Shown here in pieces: positions 53,218 through 61,786 of a stretch of 64,000 bases of DNA. The notes under the pieces were generated by a model that did no database searches, was not told where the DNA came from, and was given only the letters and a program-made list of their open reading frames with translations. The position numbers and the translations under genes were made by a program. Origin of the DNA: Candidatus Bathyarchaeota archaeon (GTDB lineage: Archaea; Thermoproteota; CALKCG01; B24); contig JAGTQM010000006.1 in the NCBI GenBank assembly GCA_018396755.1, positions 1-64,000 on the forward strand, written 5' to 3'. Position 1 is the first letter of the stretch; every line of letters begins with the position of its first letter.

Positions 53218-54141
53218 TTATTTTGAAAGTTTAAGCATTCTCTCTATTGCAGACCTGGATTTTTCAGCTATGTGGTCTGGCACTTTAACTACGGGTTTCT
53301 TCTTCTCAAGAGCATGGTAGACTTTCTCAAGCGTATGAAGCTTCATACTGTCGCATGCGGCGTTTTTAAGCGCAGGGATATATTCCCTATCTGGGAGCTC
53401 CCTCTTCAAGCGGTCTACTAGGCCGATTTCAGTCGCAATTATAAACTCTTTTGAAGTAGATTCAAGGCATCTCTTACACATTTGCTCTGTGCTTCCGATG
53501 AAGTCTGCTATGTCTTGAACTTCTGGATCACACTCCGGATGCACTAGCACTTCAGCATTTGGATGCTTCTTCTTAAGAGCGAGAATATCCTCCGCTCGGA
53601 ACATCTTATGTACGATACAGTAGCCGTTTTCAGGTATTGGAATTATCTCTTTGCCTGGGCAGTGTTTAGCCGTATACCAGGCTAGATTACGGTCCGGTCC
53701 GAATAAAACCCTAGTAGAGTTGAGTTTGCTTGCTATTTTTGAGGCGTTTGAAGACGTACATATTACGTCTGCTTCAGCTTTGGCTTCAGCTAAAGTGTTA
53801 ACGTACAGCATGACTTCGGCATCTGAATACTTCTTCTTCGCTTCAACCACTATGTTTGCAGGTAGCTGCGCAGCCATAGGGCATCTAGCTTCAACATCTG
53901 GAATTATAACCAGTTTATCCGGGTTCAGTATGGATGCGGTTTCAGCCATAAAATCAACACCGCAGAAGACTATGTACTTAAAGTCTTCAACCTTAGTCGC
54001 TGTAAGACACAATTGTAGAGAGTCTCCGACGAAGTCCGCTATCTCCTGAATCTCTGGACGTTGGTAATTGTGGGCTAAAATCAGAGTCTTCTCCTTCTCT
54101 TTCAACTGGAGGATTTTCCTCTGAACTTGGGAAAGTGTCAT
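53218..54141 (-). CDS. nadA: Quinolinate synthase
   Basis: The 307-residue protein has LAHNYQRPEIQEIADFVGDS near residue 23, VFCGVDFMAETA near residue 58, CTSSNASKI near residue 127, VHPECDPEVQDIADFIGS near residue 196 and AACDSMKLHTLEKVYHAL near residue 271. The Cys residues bind a [4Fe-4S] cluster. It condenses iminoaspartate with dihydroxyacetone phosphate for NAD synthesis. nadB and nadC are not adjacent. It converges on moaE. Confidence 0.96.
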   Translation of the reverse strand: MTLSQVQRKILQLKEKEKTLILAHNYQRPEIQEIADFVGDSLQLCLTATKVEDFKYIVFCGVDFMAETASILNPDKLVIIPDVEARCPMAAQLPANIVVEAKKKYSDAEVMLYVNTLAEAKAEADVICTSSNASKIASKLNSTRVLFGPDRNLAWYTAKHCPGKEIIPIPENGYCIVHKMFRAEDILALKKKHPNAEVLVHPECDPEVQDIADFIGSTEQMCKRCLESTSKEFIIATEIGLVDRLKRELPDREYIPALKNAACDSMKLHTLEKVYHALEKKKPVVKVPDHIAEKSRSAIERMLKLSK

Positions 54142-54419
54142 TGCTTATCCGCCCATAACGTCGTTATTAGTCTTCATTTCTAGAAACGACTTATAAATGT
54201 TTCTCTAAGCAGGATATATGTACATTGCTCTAGACCTCTACGACTGTAGGTTTAGAAACTTAAACAAACCTCTAGATTTTCCGCAAAGCCCCTCGCCTCC
54301 TAAAGCGAATAGCATCTAAAGTCATTCCGGCTTCTCTGGATGTCGGCTTCAGTTTAGTCATCGCAATGTACTTTATGGTAGTTGTATACGTTTAAACTTC
54401 TCACTAGCTTGTTCTCCAC

Positions 54420-54585
54420 CTACCCCCAATTCTCCCTTGGAACTTCATGTATGAGGACTTCGACTGCTTCTGTTGGTATGCCTAGTTCGGTGAAAAGCTC
54501 AGTTATACCTACTATAATCTTCTTCAAAATATTTCTGGAAAACTGCTTTTCTCCTCACCAGGAAAGGTAAACTTTACTCTGCCAT
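54420..54585 (-). pseudogene. Broken 4-oxalocrotonate tautomerase-family gene
   Basis: On the minus strand one frame reads GRVKFTFPGE. A second frame, from about 54545, reads EKQFSRNILKKIIVGITELF and continues TELGIPTEAVEVLIHEVP, RENWG, stop at 54420. This is a complete tautomerase C-terminus (GITEL..., VLIHEVPRENWG). At least one frameshift separates the halves and the ATG frame at 54585 ends at once. The N-terminal MP start is not intact. The rest of 54142-54661 shows no gene. Confidence 0.6.
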
Positions 54586-54661
54586 AGAAATCCAAAATTT
54601 TAATTGAATATGCGAACCTTCAATAAGTTAAAAGCTACCTAGCTTCTCAATATGGTGTAGT

Positions 54662-54898
54662 TTAGCCGCCGACTATTGCAGGCATTATCGTCACTTCATC
54701 CCCATCATTGATGGGGTGGTCTTGCTTTACGGCTTTACCGTTTACGAGAACAACCTCCTGCGTTAAATCGAAGCCTTTAATCTGCTCAGAGAGTTTGCTT
54801 ATAAGGTCTTTTACAGTAGCTTCTTCCTTAAGTTCCACCTCTAACCTACTGCCGAGTTTTTGAGCTATAAACCCATACGTATTGACTTTAACCTTCAA
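54662..54898 (-). CDS. MoaD/ThiS-family sulfur carrier protein, second copy
   Basis: The 78-residue beta-grasp protein starts MKVKVNTYGFIAQKLGS and ends ...IMPAIVGG, with the C-terminal GG needed for thiocarboxylation. VLVNGKAVKQDHPINDGDEV is typical of this family. It diverges from the ThiF/MoeB gene at 54986, so the two probably work together, either for thiamin, tRNA thiolation or molybdopterin. Confidence 0.85.
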   Translation of the reverse strand: MKVKVNTYGFIAQKLGSRLEVELKEEATVKDLISKLSEQIKGFDLTQEVVLVNGKAVKQDHPINDGDEVTIMPAIVGG

Positions 54899-54985
54899 CT
54901 TTAAAAATATCTATAACTTGGCTTATTATAAGCATTTTTCCAGTCTAGGGGAAGGTTTATGATTTGAATAGTCAATGTTTAATTG

Positions 54986-55732
54986 ATGAGTCTATCGGCT
55001 TCTGAACTTGAACGCTACGATAGGCAGATCCGTATACCCGGCTTCGGAGTAGAAGGTCAAATGAAGCTTAAGAATTCTAAAGTCGCTGTTGTAGGCGTTG
55101 GAGGATTGGGCTGTGCAGTATCCATATACCTTGTAGCAGCTGGAGTCGGCAGAGTAGTACTCATAGACAAGGAGAAGTTTGAACTCAACAATTTAAACAG
55201 ACAGGTTCTTGGGTATCAATCGGATTTAGGTAAGCTTAAAGTAGAAGCTGCAAAAGCCAAGCTTAAAGAGCTTAACCCCGAAGTCGAAGTCGAAGCCGTT
55301 CCAGTTGAATTATCTGAAAGAAACATAGACAAGGTTATAAGCAATATGGATATAGTCGTAGATTGCCTAGATAATTGGGAGACTAGGCTTCTCATAAACG
55401 ACTACTGCGTATCGAAAAACATCCCCCTCATCCACGCGGCAGTCTCAGAATTCTACGGTCAAATCACCACTGTAATCCCCGGGAGAGGACCATGCCTCAG
55501 ATGCGTCTTCCATAAAATTCCAACCATTCAAACCGAAGTCATTCCGATAATTGGAGCCGTTCCAGGGGTATTAGCCTCCCTCGAAGTCGTAGAAGCAATC
55601 AAACTGTTAACGGGAATAGGTGAACCTTTAGTTGGAAGAATACTCTTCCTAGATTTCAGGAGAATGAGTTTCGACATAATCCAGCTATCTAAAAGGGAGG
55701 ACTGCCCTACGTGCGATGAAACAACATCTTAA
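54986..55732 (+). CDS. ThiF/MoeB/HesA-family adenylyltransferase
   Basis: The protein of about 248 residues has VAVVGVGGLGCAVSIYLVAA near residue 32 (ATP-binding), DKEKFELNNLNRQVLG near residue 61 with the Asn-Arg pair, VDCLDNWETRLLINDYC near residue 126 and CLRCVF near residue 172. It adenylates the C-terminal glycine of MoaD/ThiS proteins. A final CPTCDE pairs with CLRC as a zinc site. Three carrier candidates lie within 4 kb. Confidence 0.9.
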   Translation: MSLSASELERYDRQIRIPGFGVEGQMKLKNSKVAVVGVGGLGCAVSIYLVAAGVGRVVLIDKEKFELNNLNRQVLGYQSDLGKLKVEAAKAKLKELNPEVEVEAVPVELSERNIDKVISNMDIVVDCLDNWETRLLINDYCVSKNIPLIHAAVSEFYGQITTVIPGRGPCLRCVFHKIPTIQTEVIPIIGAVPGVLASLEVVEAIKLLTGIGEPLVGRILFLDFRRMSFDIIQLSKREDCPTCDETTS

Positions 55733-55823
55733 AACAATGCCACCATCTTTCCAAGACTAAGGATGTTAAACTTAATACGTGGAGATTCCCGTAAATCCAC
55801 AGATTAGCTCCATCTCGATTAAG

Positions 55824-55947
55824 CTAACGCTTGAAATTTCTACGCTGATTTTTCTCCTTTTTGGAGATTTTTTCAGGAACAGTGTGGTTGAGGTCATACT
55901 CGTTTAAATATGCAAAAATTACGTCATTTCCCAATAGGGGCATTCAC
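55824..55947 (-). pseudogene. N-terminal remnant of a VapC PIN-domain toxin
   Basis: Downstream of the broken AbrB gene the minus strand opens with GTG 55947 (MNAPIGK, stop). Shifting frame gives GNDVIFAYLNEYDLNHTVPE and KISKKEKNQR, then a stop near 55824. DVIFAYLNEYD resembles the first conserved acidic segment of PIN toxins. Only about 40 residues remain and there is a frameshift, so it cannot be a functional nuclease. Confidence 0.45.
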
Positions 55948-55950
55948 GGC

Positions 55951-56191
55951 TCAGCCCCCCTTCTTTACCTCTTTTCCAGCGGCGAGCTCTACCTGTTTTC
56001 TCAACTCTCTGAATGGTTTTTCGATGTTGAATACGCCGTGAAGGACTTGAAACGGATTAGATGGAAGCGGGATTATTTTGAGGTGATCTCCAGCATTTAT
56101 AACCAAGACTTTTCCCCCCAATGTTTAGGGATTCTCGAATCTCTTTCGGCAATATTAACCTTCCCTTGCTGTCTAGTTCAAGAATGCTCAA
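55951..56191 (-). pseudogene. Frameshifted AbrB/MazE-type antitoxin gene
   Basis: Behind a GGTGGAG site a TTG start at 56191 gives LSILELDSKGRLILPKEIRE and SLNIGGK. The frame must then shift by one base, in or next to the run GGGGGGAAAA, to read VLVINAGDHLKIIPLPSNPF and onward to VKKGG, stop at 55951. The first half is a swapped-hairpin AbrB domain (KGRLILPKEIRE). A plus-strand reading of 55861-56205 is only its shadow. Confidence 0.6.
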
Positions 56192-56470
56192 TTTTCTCCA
56201 CCTAGTTATTTTTAATTTCTAGTGGGACTTAAACTCTATTACCTTTTTAATGGAATAAATTCCACATTGCACAAATCCAATAAGTGAAGTTCAGCATCTT
56301 CTCAAACCGTCCCTAGAGCGTATTCGTCTCATAGTCGTTTCTCGTCACTCTCTACGACTGAAGACAGGAGACTCTCAGTTTTCATAGAGGCAGTTTTCGA
56401 CTACATGACAACAATCAATAGCGTAATGCTTTTTAGGAGGATGAATTAATTTGAAGGTTTTGGTGGGAAG

Positions 56471-56755
56471 ACGAAGGTTAAAGTCAAATATTTCGCTTTT
56501 CTAAGAGAATTTACGGGGAAGCGTGAGGATTCAATCGAATTAGAAGAAGGTACGTCTGTTGGGGAACTTTTGGAAATGCTCTCAGCTAAGTACGGTGAGA
56601 AGTTTAGAGATTACTTATACGGAGTCGGTGAATTTGAAGGATTATCCCTCAACTTCCTACTGAACGGGAGAAACATCTCCCTTAGCGAAGGGTTTAAGAC
56701 GAGACTTCAAGATGGAGATATTCTATCGATCCTCCCTCCCGTAGCTGGAGGATAA
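56471..56755 (+). CDS. MoaD/ThiS-family protein, third copy, non-standard start
   Basis: The frame reads KVKVKYFAFLREFTGKREDS then IELEEG and ends ...LPPVAGG, a MoaD-type beta-grasp with terminal GG. The N-terminal strand is clear, yet the frame has no ATG, GTG or TTG between the stop at 56447 and ATG 56570, which would remove half the protein. ACG 56471 directly before AAGGTTAAAGTC, 3 bases after GGTGGG, is the position expected for the start. Either ACG is used or a mutation has disabled the gene. Confidence 0.6.
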   Translation, partial: TKVKVKYFAFLREFTGKREDSIELEEGTSVGELLEMLSAKYGEKFRDYLYGVGEFEGLSLNFLLNGRNISLSEGFKTRLQDGDILSILPPVAGG

Positions 56756-56986
56756 GACTCACGTCCATAACTATAACATCTACATCGGTCGATCTATGAA
56801 GTTTATGGTAGATAGTTTTTCAAGAATGTGGAAAGCCTCCTTATTTAGAGCTTTAGCAATAAGTATACTATTTTTCACGGGAAAACTGAGAAACCGTTCA
56901 ACTTTAGAGCGCTTAAATCCGGTTTTAAACGTGTAAAGCCACGTATTGAATGGAATTAACAGTGTTTCCAACACTCCGTCTTATCG

Positions 56987-58522
56987 TTAGATTTCAAGGC
57001 TTGCTAATTCACGGTAGAGTGGCGCAAGCGTTAAGTAAAGTTTTTTAAAGTATCCATATAGGATGGAATATTTCTCGAATAGCATTGGGTCTGGATCATG
57101 TATAGCGTTGATTCTGACCAGTTTCTCCGCTACATTGAAGTCCTTATATATTCCTACACCTACTCCGGCTGCTATAGCAGCTCCAAACGATGTCGCCTCC
57201 ATTAAGTACTCTGGAACCAGTATAGTCTTCCCATAAACACTCGCCATAATATCCCTCCAAAGCCTACTCTTAGCTCCACCACCTATCACCCTAATATTCT
57301 CTACTCTTACCTCCTGCTCCTCAAAAGCTTCCAGAATTATTCTTAGATTGAAGCATACACCCTCTAAAACTGCCCTTATCAAGTGCCTCCTCCTATGTCC
57401 AAGCGCTAATCCGAAGAATACGCCTCTAGCATTCGGATTCCACCATGGGGATCTCTCACCCATCAAATATGGGAGAAATATTACTTTCTCAGAGCCAGCC
57501 CTCACCTTCTCAGCTTCTAAATCCATAACCGTATATGGGTCAACTCCAAGCCTCTGCGCTTCTTCCACTTCTGCTCGGCAAACTTCATCTCTAAGCCACC
57601 TATAGGAACCGCCAGCCATCTGCATCGTGCCAGTTGGAGAAACCCTATTAGGGTCTAGATGCCATTGATTGAAGATTCTCATCCTTGGATCTATGAGTGG
57701 CTTATCTGCGCAAATACTGATCCAGGAAGAAGCTCCAATATAATTGTAGGCATGCCCATATCTAACCACTCCGGCGCCAACCGCCGCACATGCTCCATCC
57801 CCTCCACCTAAAACCACTGGTGTCCCAGGTTTTAGACCAGTTTTTTCAGCGGCTGACCGCTCAATACCTCCTACTACCTCGGTAGAAGCACAGAGCCTCG
57901 GCAACTTATCGATTGGTATTTGAAGTTCTTCAAGAATTCCATATGCCCATTGTCTTTTGTTCACGTCAAGCAACCCAGCTAAAGAAGCGTCGGAATAATC
58001 TGTAACATACTCTCCAGTCAGCTTAAGAATTATGTAGTCCTTTGATTGAAGGAATTTATATGCCCTCTCGTAAACCTCAGGCTCATTCTCCTTCAACCAG
58101 AGGATTTTTGAAATCGTATAAGATGGATTTACCCTATTTCCAGTTATCCTGTAGAAGGCTTCTTCACCTATTCTCTCTGCTATGAAATTAGCCTGTTCTA
58201 TACTTCTCTGATCCATCCATATGATGCTGGGTCTCAACGGGTCACCACTTTTATCTATGGGAAGGCACCCCATCATTTGACCACTAAAACTGATAGCTTC
58301 AATTTCACTAGAATGTACTTTAGAGGTTTTTAGAATCTCTCGTGTGGAAGCGATAAAAGCAGCCCACCAGTTTTCCGGATCCTGTTCAGCCCACGTCGGT
58401 TTTGGCTGGTTAAGACCATACTCCTTTAAAGTGCTTGCAACTAAATGTCCATCTAGGTTAAACAGCGTTGCTTTATCCCCCGTAGTACCTATATCATGAG
58501 CTAGAATATACGTACCTCCCAT
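56987..58522 (-). CDS. xylB: Xylulokinase-like FGGY kinase
   Basis: The 511-residue protein begins YILAHDIGTTGDKATLF and has SFSGQMMGCLPIDKSGDPL near residue 78, IIWMDQRS, VVLGGGDGACAAVGAGV near residue 237, SSWISI and the C-terminal RVIGGGAKSRLWRDIMASVY. These features place it in the xylulokinase group of the FGGY family. It would make D-xylulose-5-phosphate. It stands alone, with no xylose isomerase in view. Confidence 0.85.
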   Translation of the reverse strand: MGGTYILAHDIGTTGDKATLFNLDGHLVASTLKEYGLNQPKPTWAEQDPENWWAAFIASTREILKTSKVHSSEIEAISFSGQMMGCLPIDKSGDPLRPSIIWMDQRSIEQANFIAERIGEEAFYRITGNRVNPSYTISKILWLKENEPEVYERAYKFLQSKDYIILKLTGEYVTDYSDASLAGLLDVNKRQWAYGILEELQIPIDKLPRLCASTEVVGGIERSAAEKTGLKPGTPVVLGGGDGACAAVGAGVVRYGHAYNYIGASSWISICADKPLIDPRMRIFNQWHLDPNRVSPTGTMQMAGGSYRWLRDEVCRAEVEEAQRLGVDPYTVMDLEAEKVRAGSEKVIFLPYLMGERSPWWNPNARGVFFGLALGHRRRHLIRAVLEGVCFNLRIILEAFEEQEVRVENIRVIGGGAKSRLWRDIMASVYGKTILVPEYLMEATSFGAAIAAGVGVGIYKDFNVAEKLVRINAIHDPDPMLFEKYSILYGYFKKLYLTLAPLYRELASLEI

Positions 58523-58760
58523 TCCTACTCTCCTCTAAAAGACTACCGCTAAAATAAATGGAAAGAATATAAATAAAAATCGTAAGGTTTTTAGGTTTAA
58601 TTTCAAGATGCTTCAATAACCTCTTCTACAGGAAAGCCTCTAGAGCAAAGTTTTCATCACCATCATTTTACGTAAAAGAAAACCAAGATTTCACTGGTTT
58701 TTCACGCATTATCCCCTCTTACATATTACGCCGATTAGGCATTTGTGGTTTAATTTTTGC

Positions 58761-58952
58761 TTAATATTTTTGGTTTTTACTGTCATAGCGACAAGTTGGA
58801 GTACCACGTCCACAGGTCGCATAAATCGGGAACCTGAAAATTCGCCCCCGATCCACAGTTGAAATCTTAGCTAGGGCTTCTTCCATAACTCTGGCTATTC
58901 CTTGTTTCATCGGTCGCTTGACCCTTATTTCGACTCTCTCTTTCATAGACAT
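58761..58952 (-). CDS. Small hypothetical protein, basic N-terminus and Cys-containing tail
   Basis: The 63-residue frame starts MSMKERVEIRVKRPMKQGIA and ends FPIYATCGRGTPTCRYDSKN plus three residues. GGGAGTGG lies just before the ATG, supporting translation. I do not recognise it. It lies between the xylulokinase gene and a stretch of decayed mobile DNA, so it may be an island gene. Confidence 0.4.
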   Translation of the reverse strand: MSMKERVEIRVKRPMKQGIARVMEEALAKISTVDRGRIFRFPIYATCGRGTPTCRYDSKNQKY

Positions 58953-58959
58953 GAAATTC

Positions 58960-59280
58960 CACTCCCAATAGATTTAAATACTTCTCTGCCAAGCGACCGA
59001 TACTAAAGCAGTAAGGGCTTCTTTAACGCCGAGAGCCTCCTCTTTTCGAAGAACCTATAATCCTGCCATGTTTTGCGGATTCTGGCAGCTGTCCCCCTGC
59101 ATGAGTCACCATAAGCCATGAAGTATGTTCAGAGGCACAGTCCGTGTGGCGGTGTTACTTATCGAAAGTTAAACCGGGATGTTAGATTGCTGTGTTTTAG
59201 GCCTTAGGCAGATGTCCTCGTGATAGGGAATTGCTTACTTGGATGTCAAAGGCAGTATGTCTTGAGCTAAAAACGTCTTA
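58960..59280 (+). pseudogene. Possible IS605-type TnpB (OrfB) C-terminal remnant
   Basis: Between about 59075 and 59205 the plus strand can be read, with frameshifts, as DSGSCPLHESP then KYVQRHSPCGGVTYRKLNRD and VRLLCF. SCPLH ... CGG ... LNRDV recalls the zinc-finger and RDVxAxxN end of TnpB proteins. The reading is broken and short, so this is tentative. The surrounding bases carry no intact gene. Confidence 0.3.
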
Positions 59281-59352
59281 ACGTACTTCATCAAATGCGC
59301 CCTCTTCCATAGATGATCTATAGATTATCTAAGATTATCTAGAGGGGGAGGG

Positions 59353-59638
59353 GTCAGAAAATCGAGCCGCTGCGGCGTTCTAACGCTGCGTTAGAACAGA
59401 GGTGTGCACAGCTAGAGGAAAAAGTCGCGAACTTGAAAGTCACCAATGCTTATCAAAGGGGCTTTAAAGAGGGTCGTGCAAAGGCGAGCAGAGGAGAGAC
59501 TGATGCGACCTTAAAATTTTGCATTCTGAATGCTCAAAAGGCTCTGCACGCTCCTCTCCGATTTTGAAGTCTTAGAGTTAATGCTGGGCTACTGGGACCT
59601 TTACAAGTTTGAAAAGCTGAAAGTCGGATCAAAGGGTT
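59353..59638 (+). pseudogene. Frameshifted coiled-coil protein remnant
   Basis: One frame reads QKIEPLRRSNAALEQRCAQL, EEKVANLKVTNAYQRGFKEG, then KFCILNAQKALHAPL. After a one-base shift near 59560 it continues DFEVLELMLGYWDLYKFEKL, KVGSKG, stop. There is no standard start codon, although a purine-rich GGGGGAGGGG precedes it. The front is coiled-coil-like. The family is not recognised; a mobile-element gene is plausible. Confidence 0.3.
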
Positions 59639-60024
59639 AACTGCAAATTTCTGAAAACCTCACTTTTGTCTTGGTTAAACTAAATATCAAAACACTGAAA
59701 AAGAAGCTTTTTCTTTTCATCATTTGGTAGGCAAGATAACCTTATTTTTATTTTAAATTCCCTACAATTCTTTCTCATATAATCGTAAAATGGCGATAGT
59801 ATTACTCCAGTTTATATCGGCCAAACACGATTGTCAAGTGGAAAATTAGAAATTTCCTATATTTCTAAGCCAAACATAAAAAGAGGGCTTAAACCCACTT
59901 CTCATTTTTGGATACAAATACTAGTCTAAACGATCATCTTCTCAGCCTACTCCTTAAGTTGAAACTCTGACATAAGCCAAAGCATTTTTCATAAAATTTC
60001 GATGGAAATAAGAATGACTTTAAT
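59639..60024. other. AT-rich region without a recognised gene
   Basis: I see no gene on either strand here. The stretch lies between the coiled-coil remnant and the hepT gene and contains A/T runs such as AAAAAGAAGCTTTTTC. Confidence 0.4.
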
Positions 60025-60372
60025 CTACTTTCTCTCTAGTTCTTCCTTCATTTTGAGGATTTTCTTTTTTAGGTCAGCAATTTCTTCTTCAACGACTTTC
60101 CATGTTAACTCCAGATCGACCCCGAAGTATTCATGGATTAGAATGTCTCTCATTCCAGCTATTCTTCTCCAGGGAATCTCCGGGTATTTTTCTTTTATCT
60201 CAACTGGAATGTTTTTTGCAGCCTCTCCGATAATCTCAATTCTTCTAATCACAGCATCTTGTTTCTCTCTCGAAGCTAAAAATTGAGCCTTGGACAAATC
60301 CTTCGTGTATTCCTCTATCGCCTCTATGCTTTCTAAGATGTGCTTAATGAAGATTGTCGGATCCTTTTTCAT
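60025..60372 (-). CDS. hepT: HepT-type HEPN toxin (DUF86)
   Basis: The 115-residue helical protein has [14 protein letters not shown] near residue 43 and the active-site motif [13 protein letters not shown] near residue 74, which is RxxxxHxY of HEPN ribonucleases. It overlaps the nucleotidyltransferase gene by 4 bases. In this system the partner adds AMP to the Tyr of HepT and silences it. Confidence 0.9.
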   Translation of the reverse strand: MKKDPTIFIKHILESIEAIEEYTKDLSKAQFLASREKQDAVIRRIEIIGEAAKNIPVEIKEKYPEIPWRRIAGMRDILIHEYFGVDLELTWKVVEEEIADLKKKILKMKEELERK

Positions 60373-60650
60373 AGAATTGCCTTCTGCTCCTGCAAAATCC
60401 TATCTCTCAAGAGGGGATGTAATGAGTTATAGGTCAAAACATCAACCCTTCTCCTTAGAGCCTCCTCTAAATCTATTTTTAATCCTGCAAGGTCGAGTAG
60501 GCTTTTCTCTCCTTCAAACTCAACGAGGATATCTATGTCACTATCTTCCTTTTCTTCCCCCCTCGCGAAAGAGCCGAAAACGGACGCTCTCTTGACGCCA
60601 TAGCGCCTTAACACGGGAATTATCTTATCTTTTACCTGCTCTAATTCCAT
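60369..60650 (-). CDS. mntA: MntA-type nucleotidyltransferase antitoxin
   Basis: The 93-residue minimal nucleotidyltransferase has [20 protein letters not shown] near residue 23 (GSFARG then DxD) and a third acidic residue in [10 protein letters not shown] near residue 68. It is the first gene of the pair, so antitoxin is made first. The product is predicted to AMPylate HepT. Confidence 0.9.
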   Translation of the reverse strand: MELEQVKDKIIPVLRRYGVKRASVFGSFARGEEKEDSDIDILVEFEGEKSLLDLAGLKIDLEEALRRRVDVLTYNSLHPLLRDRILQEQKAIL

Positions 60651-60795
60651 AATTTAGTATTTGTTTAGCCCTTATTTCAACCTTTCGAACTCAAGCCTCT
60701 TTCTCATGAAGTTTTCTGAAACTTGAAATTCTCCATTCTCAAAGTCGCATGACTAAGCATACGAAATTCTTAAATAGCAAATCTATTTAGAGTTG

Positions 60796-61050
60796 ATGGA
60801 AATGGGTAAAAAAGGATATGCAACTATTTATATCGACAAAGAAATAATAAAAGAGGCGAAAGAATTAGGTTTAAATGTTTCTAAAATCTGTGAAAATGCC
60901 TTAAAAGAGGCAATAAGACGTTTAAAAGGCGAATATAGCAAAAATATTTCCAATTCTCAGTTCTCGGATATCTCCAAATCCGTGAAGTGGGCCGGGCAGG
61001 ACTTGAACCTGCGACCATCCGCGCGTCAGGCGGATATCCTAACCAACTAG
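60796..61050 (+). CDS. CcdA-like antitoxin reading into the tRNA-Val gene
   Basis: The first 45 residues (GKKGYATIYIDKEIIKEAKE, LGLNVSKICENALKEAIRRL) match CcdA/RHH-type antitoxins. After KSVKW, the frame runs through the tRNA-Val gene on the other strand, giving AGQDLNLRPSARQADILTN, and stops inside it. The tail is therefore tRNA-derived, a pattern expected if an element integrated into the tRNA 3' end and fused the frame. No toxin gene follows. Confidence 0.65.
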   Translation: MEMGKKGYATIYIDKEIIKEAKELGLNVSKICENALKEAIRRLKGEYSKNISNSQFSDISKSVKWAGQDLNLRPSARQADILTN

Positions 61051-61061
61051 ACGACCGGCCC
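60988..61061 (-). tRNA. tRNA-Val (anticodon GAC)
   Basis: The minus strand folds as acceptor GGGCCGG/CCGGCCC, D arm TAGTTGGTTAGG, anticodon stem TCCGC/GCGGA with loop CTGACGC (anticodon GAC), T arm GCAGG TTCAAGT CCTGC and discriminator A. No intron and no encoded CCA. Its 3' half is overlapped by an antitoxin gene on the other strand and an integrase remnant lies about 200 bases away, which points to an integration site. Confidence 0.92.
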
Positions 61062-61267
61062 TTAGATAAGGCTAATTTATTCAGTCTTTGAACAAAGTTA
61101 TAAGATTTGCGATAGTGACACTCAGCTGAAGGCGTATAGTGGGGAAGAGCATGGGAGGTTAAGTCAATTTTGACTTTTTCTAACTGTCGGGATATGGTTG
61201 CAAAAATACCATGTGACCCGTATACCTCTTTTACACATGTCTTTTTACAAGTGATTCTACGATTTCT

Positions 61268-61500
61268 CTATCGTTTTCTGAAGAGCTTACACCGTTGAAA
61301 GTGGTTACGTATTCGAAGCCAGCCTCGATAAGCTTGGCAGCTCTACAGTGAAATTCATCATTTGAATGTTGGAACAAAGTATTCTCTATCATTATATAGA
61401 TCATCGTACTTTGAATGCTTCTATGTCTCAAAACTCTTTAACATGTATTATGTCCTTCAGAGAGAATCCACATTGAAGCATACAGTACCTTGCGGAGAGT
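61268..61500 (-). pseudogene. Decayed archaeal tyrosine integrase, C-terminal part
   Basis: Successive frames give TLRKVLYASM, then SLKDIIHVKEF, then LRHRSIQSTMIY and EFHCRAAKLIEAGFEYVTTF, and finally LFRKR with a stop at 61268. This is the order of the end of archaeal integrases: TFRHWKATM, KDxxHVKxLLGH, RSIQxTMIYI with the catalytic Tyr, GFEYV and LFRKRK. At least three frameshifts are present. It lies next to tRNA-Val, the likely att site. Confidence 0.65.
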
Positions 61501-61727
61501 TTAACATAGCCATAGAAACACCCGTCACAGTAGTCTTCACAGATGAATAGTTGATCGCCTTTATTACAGACTCTCCCAATTGTGACTAAAGATTTCAAGG
61601 AAGACGTGTTCTAGTTTTTTGAAGTTCAGTGCATCGATCCCGACGGCACTGTGTGCTATCGCTGAAAAGTCTGGTTCAGCGGAAAACGGACTCGTATTAA
61701 TGTGAGAGCATTCGTCAAGCCCTTGAT

Positions 61728-61769
61728 CGACAAAAATTTAATATTTGTCGATTTTGCTCTTATTTGTCG
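61728..61769. promoter_or_regulatory. Inverted-repeat operator overlapping the abrB-type promoter
   Basis: CGACAAA (61728-61734) and TTTGTCG (61744-61750) form an inverted repeat with an AT-rich 9-base spacer, and TTTGTCG occurs again at 61763-61769. The spacer TTTAATAT resembles a TATA element and ATG 61787 follows. This is the layout of an autoregulated antitoxin operator. Confidence 0.55.
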
Positions 61770-61786
61770 GTGTATTCTTGTCCGTT

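Noticed and set aside
54200-54340. Short minus-strand frame starting MTKLKPTSREAG
   Set aside because: Only 29 codons, no family match and no ribosome-binding site.
55861-56205. A 114-codon plus-strand frame
   Set aside because: It is antisense to the AbrB-type antitoxin and PIN-toxin remnants, which have recognisable motifs; the plus-strand product matches nothing I know.
56797-56937. Plus-strand 46-codon frame starting MKFMVDSFSRMW
   Set aside because: No ribosome-binding site or family match; the opposite strand is also open, as expected by chance.
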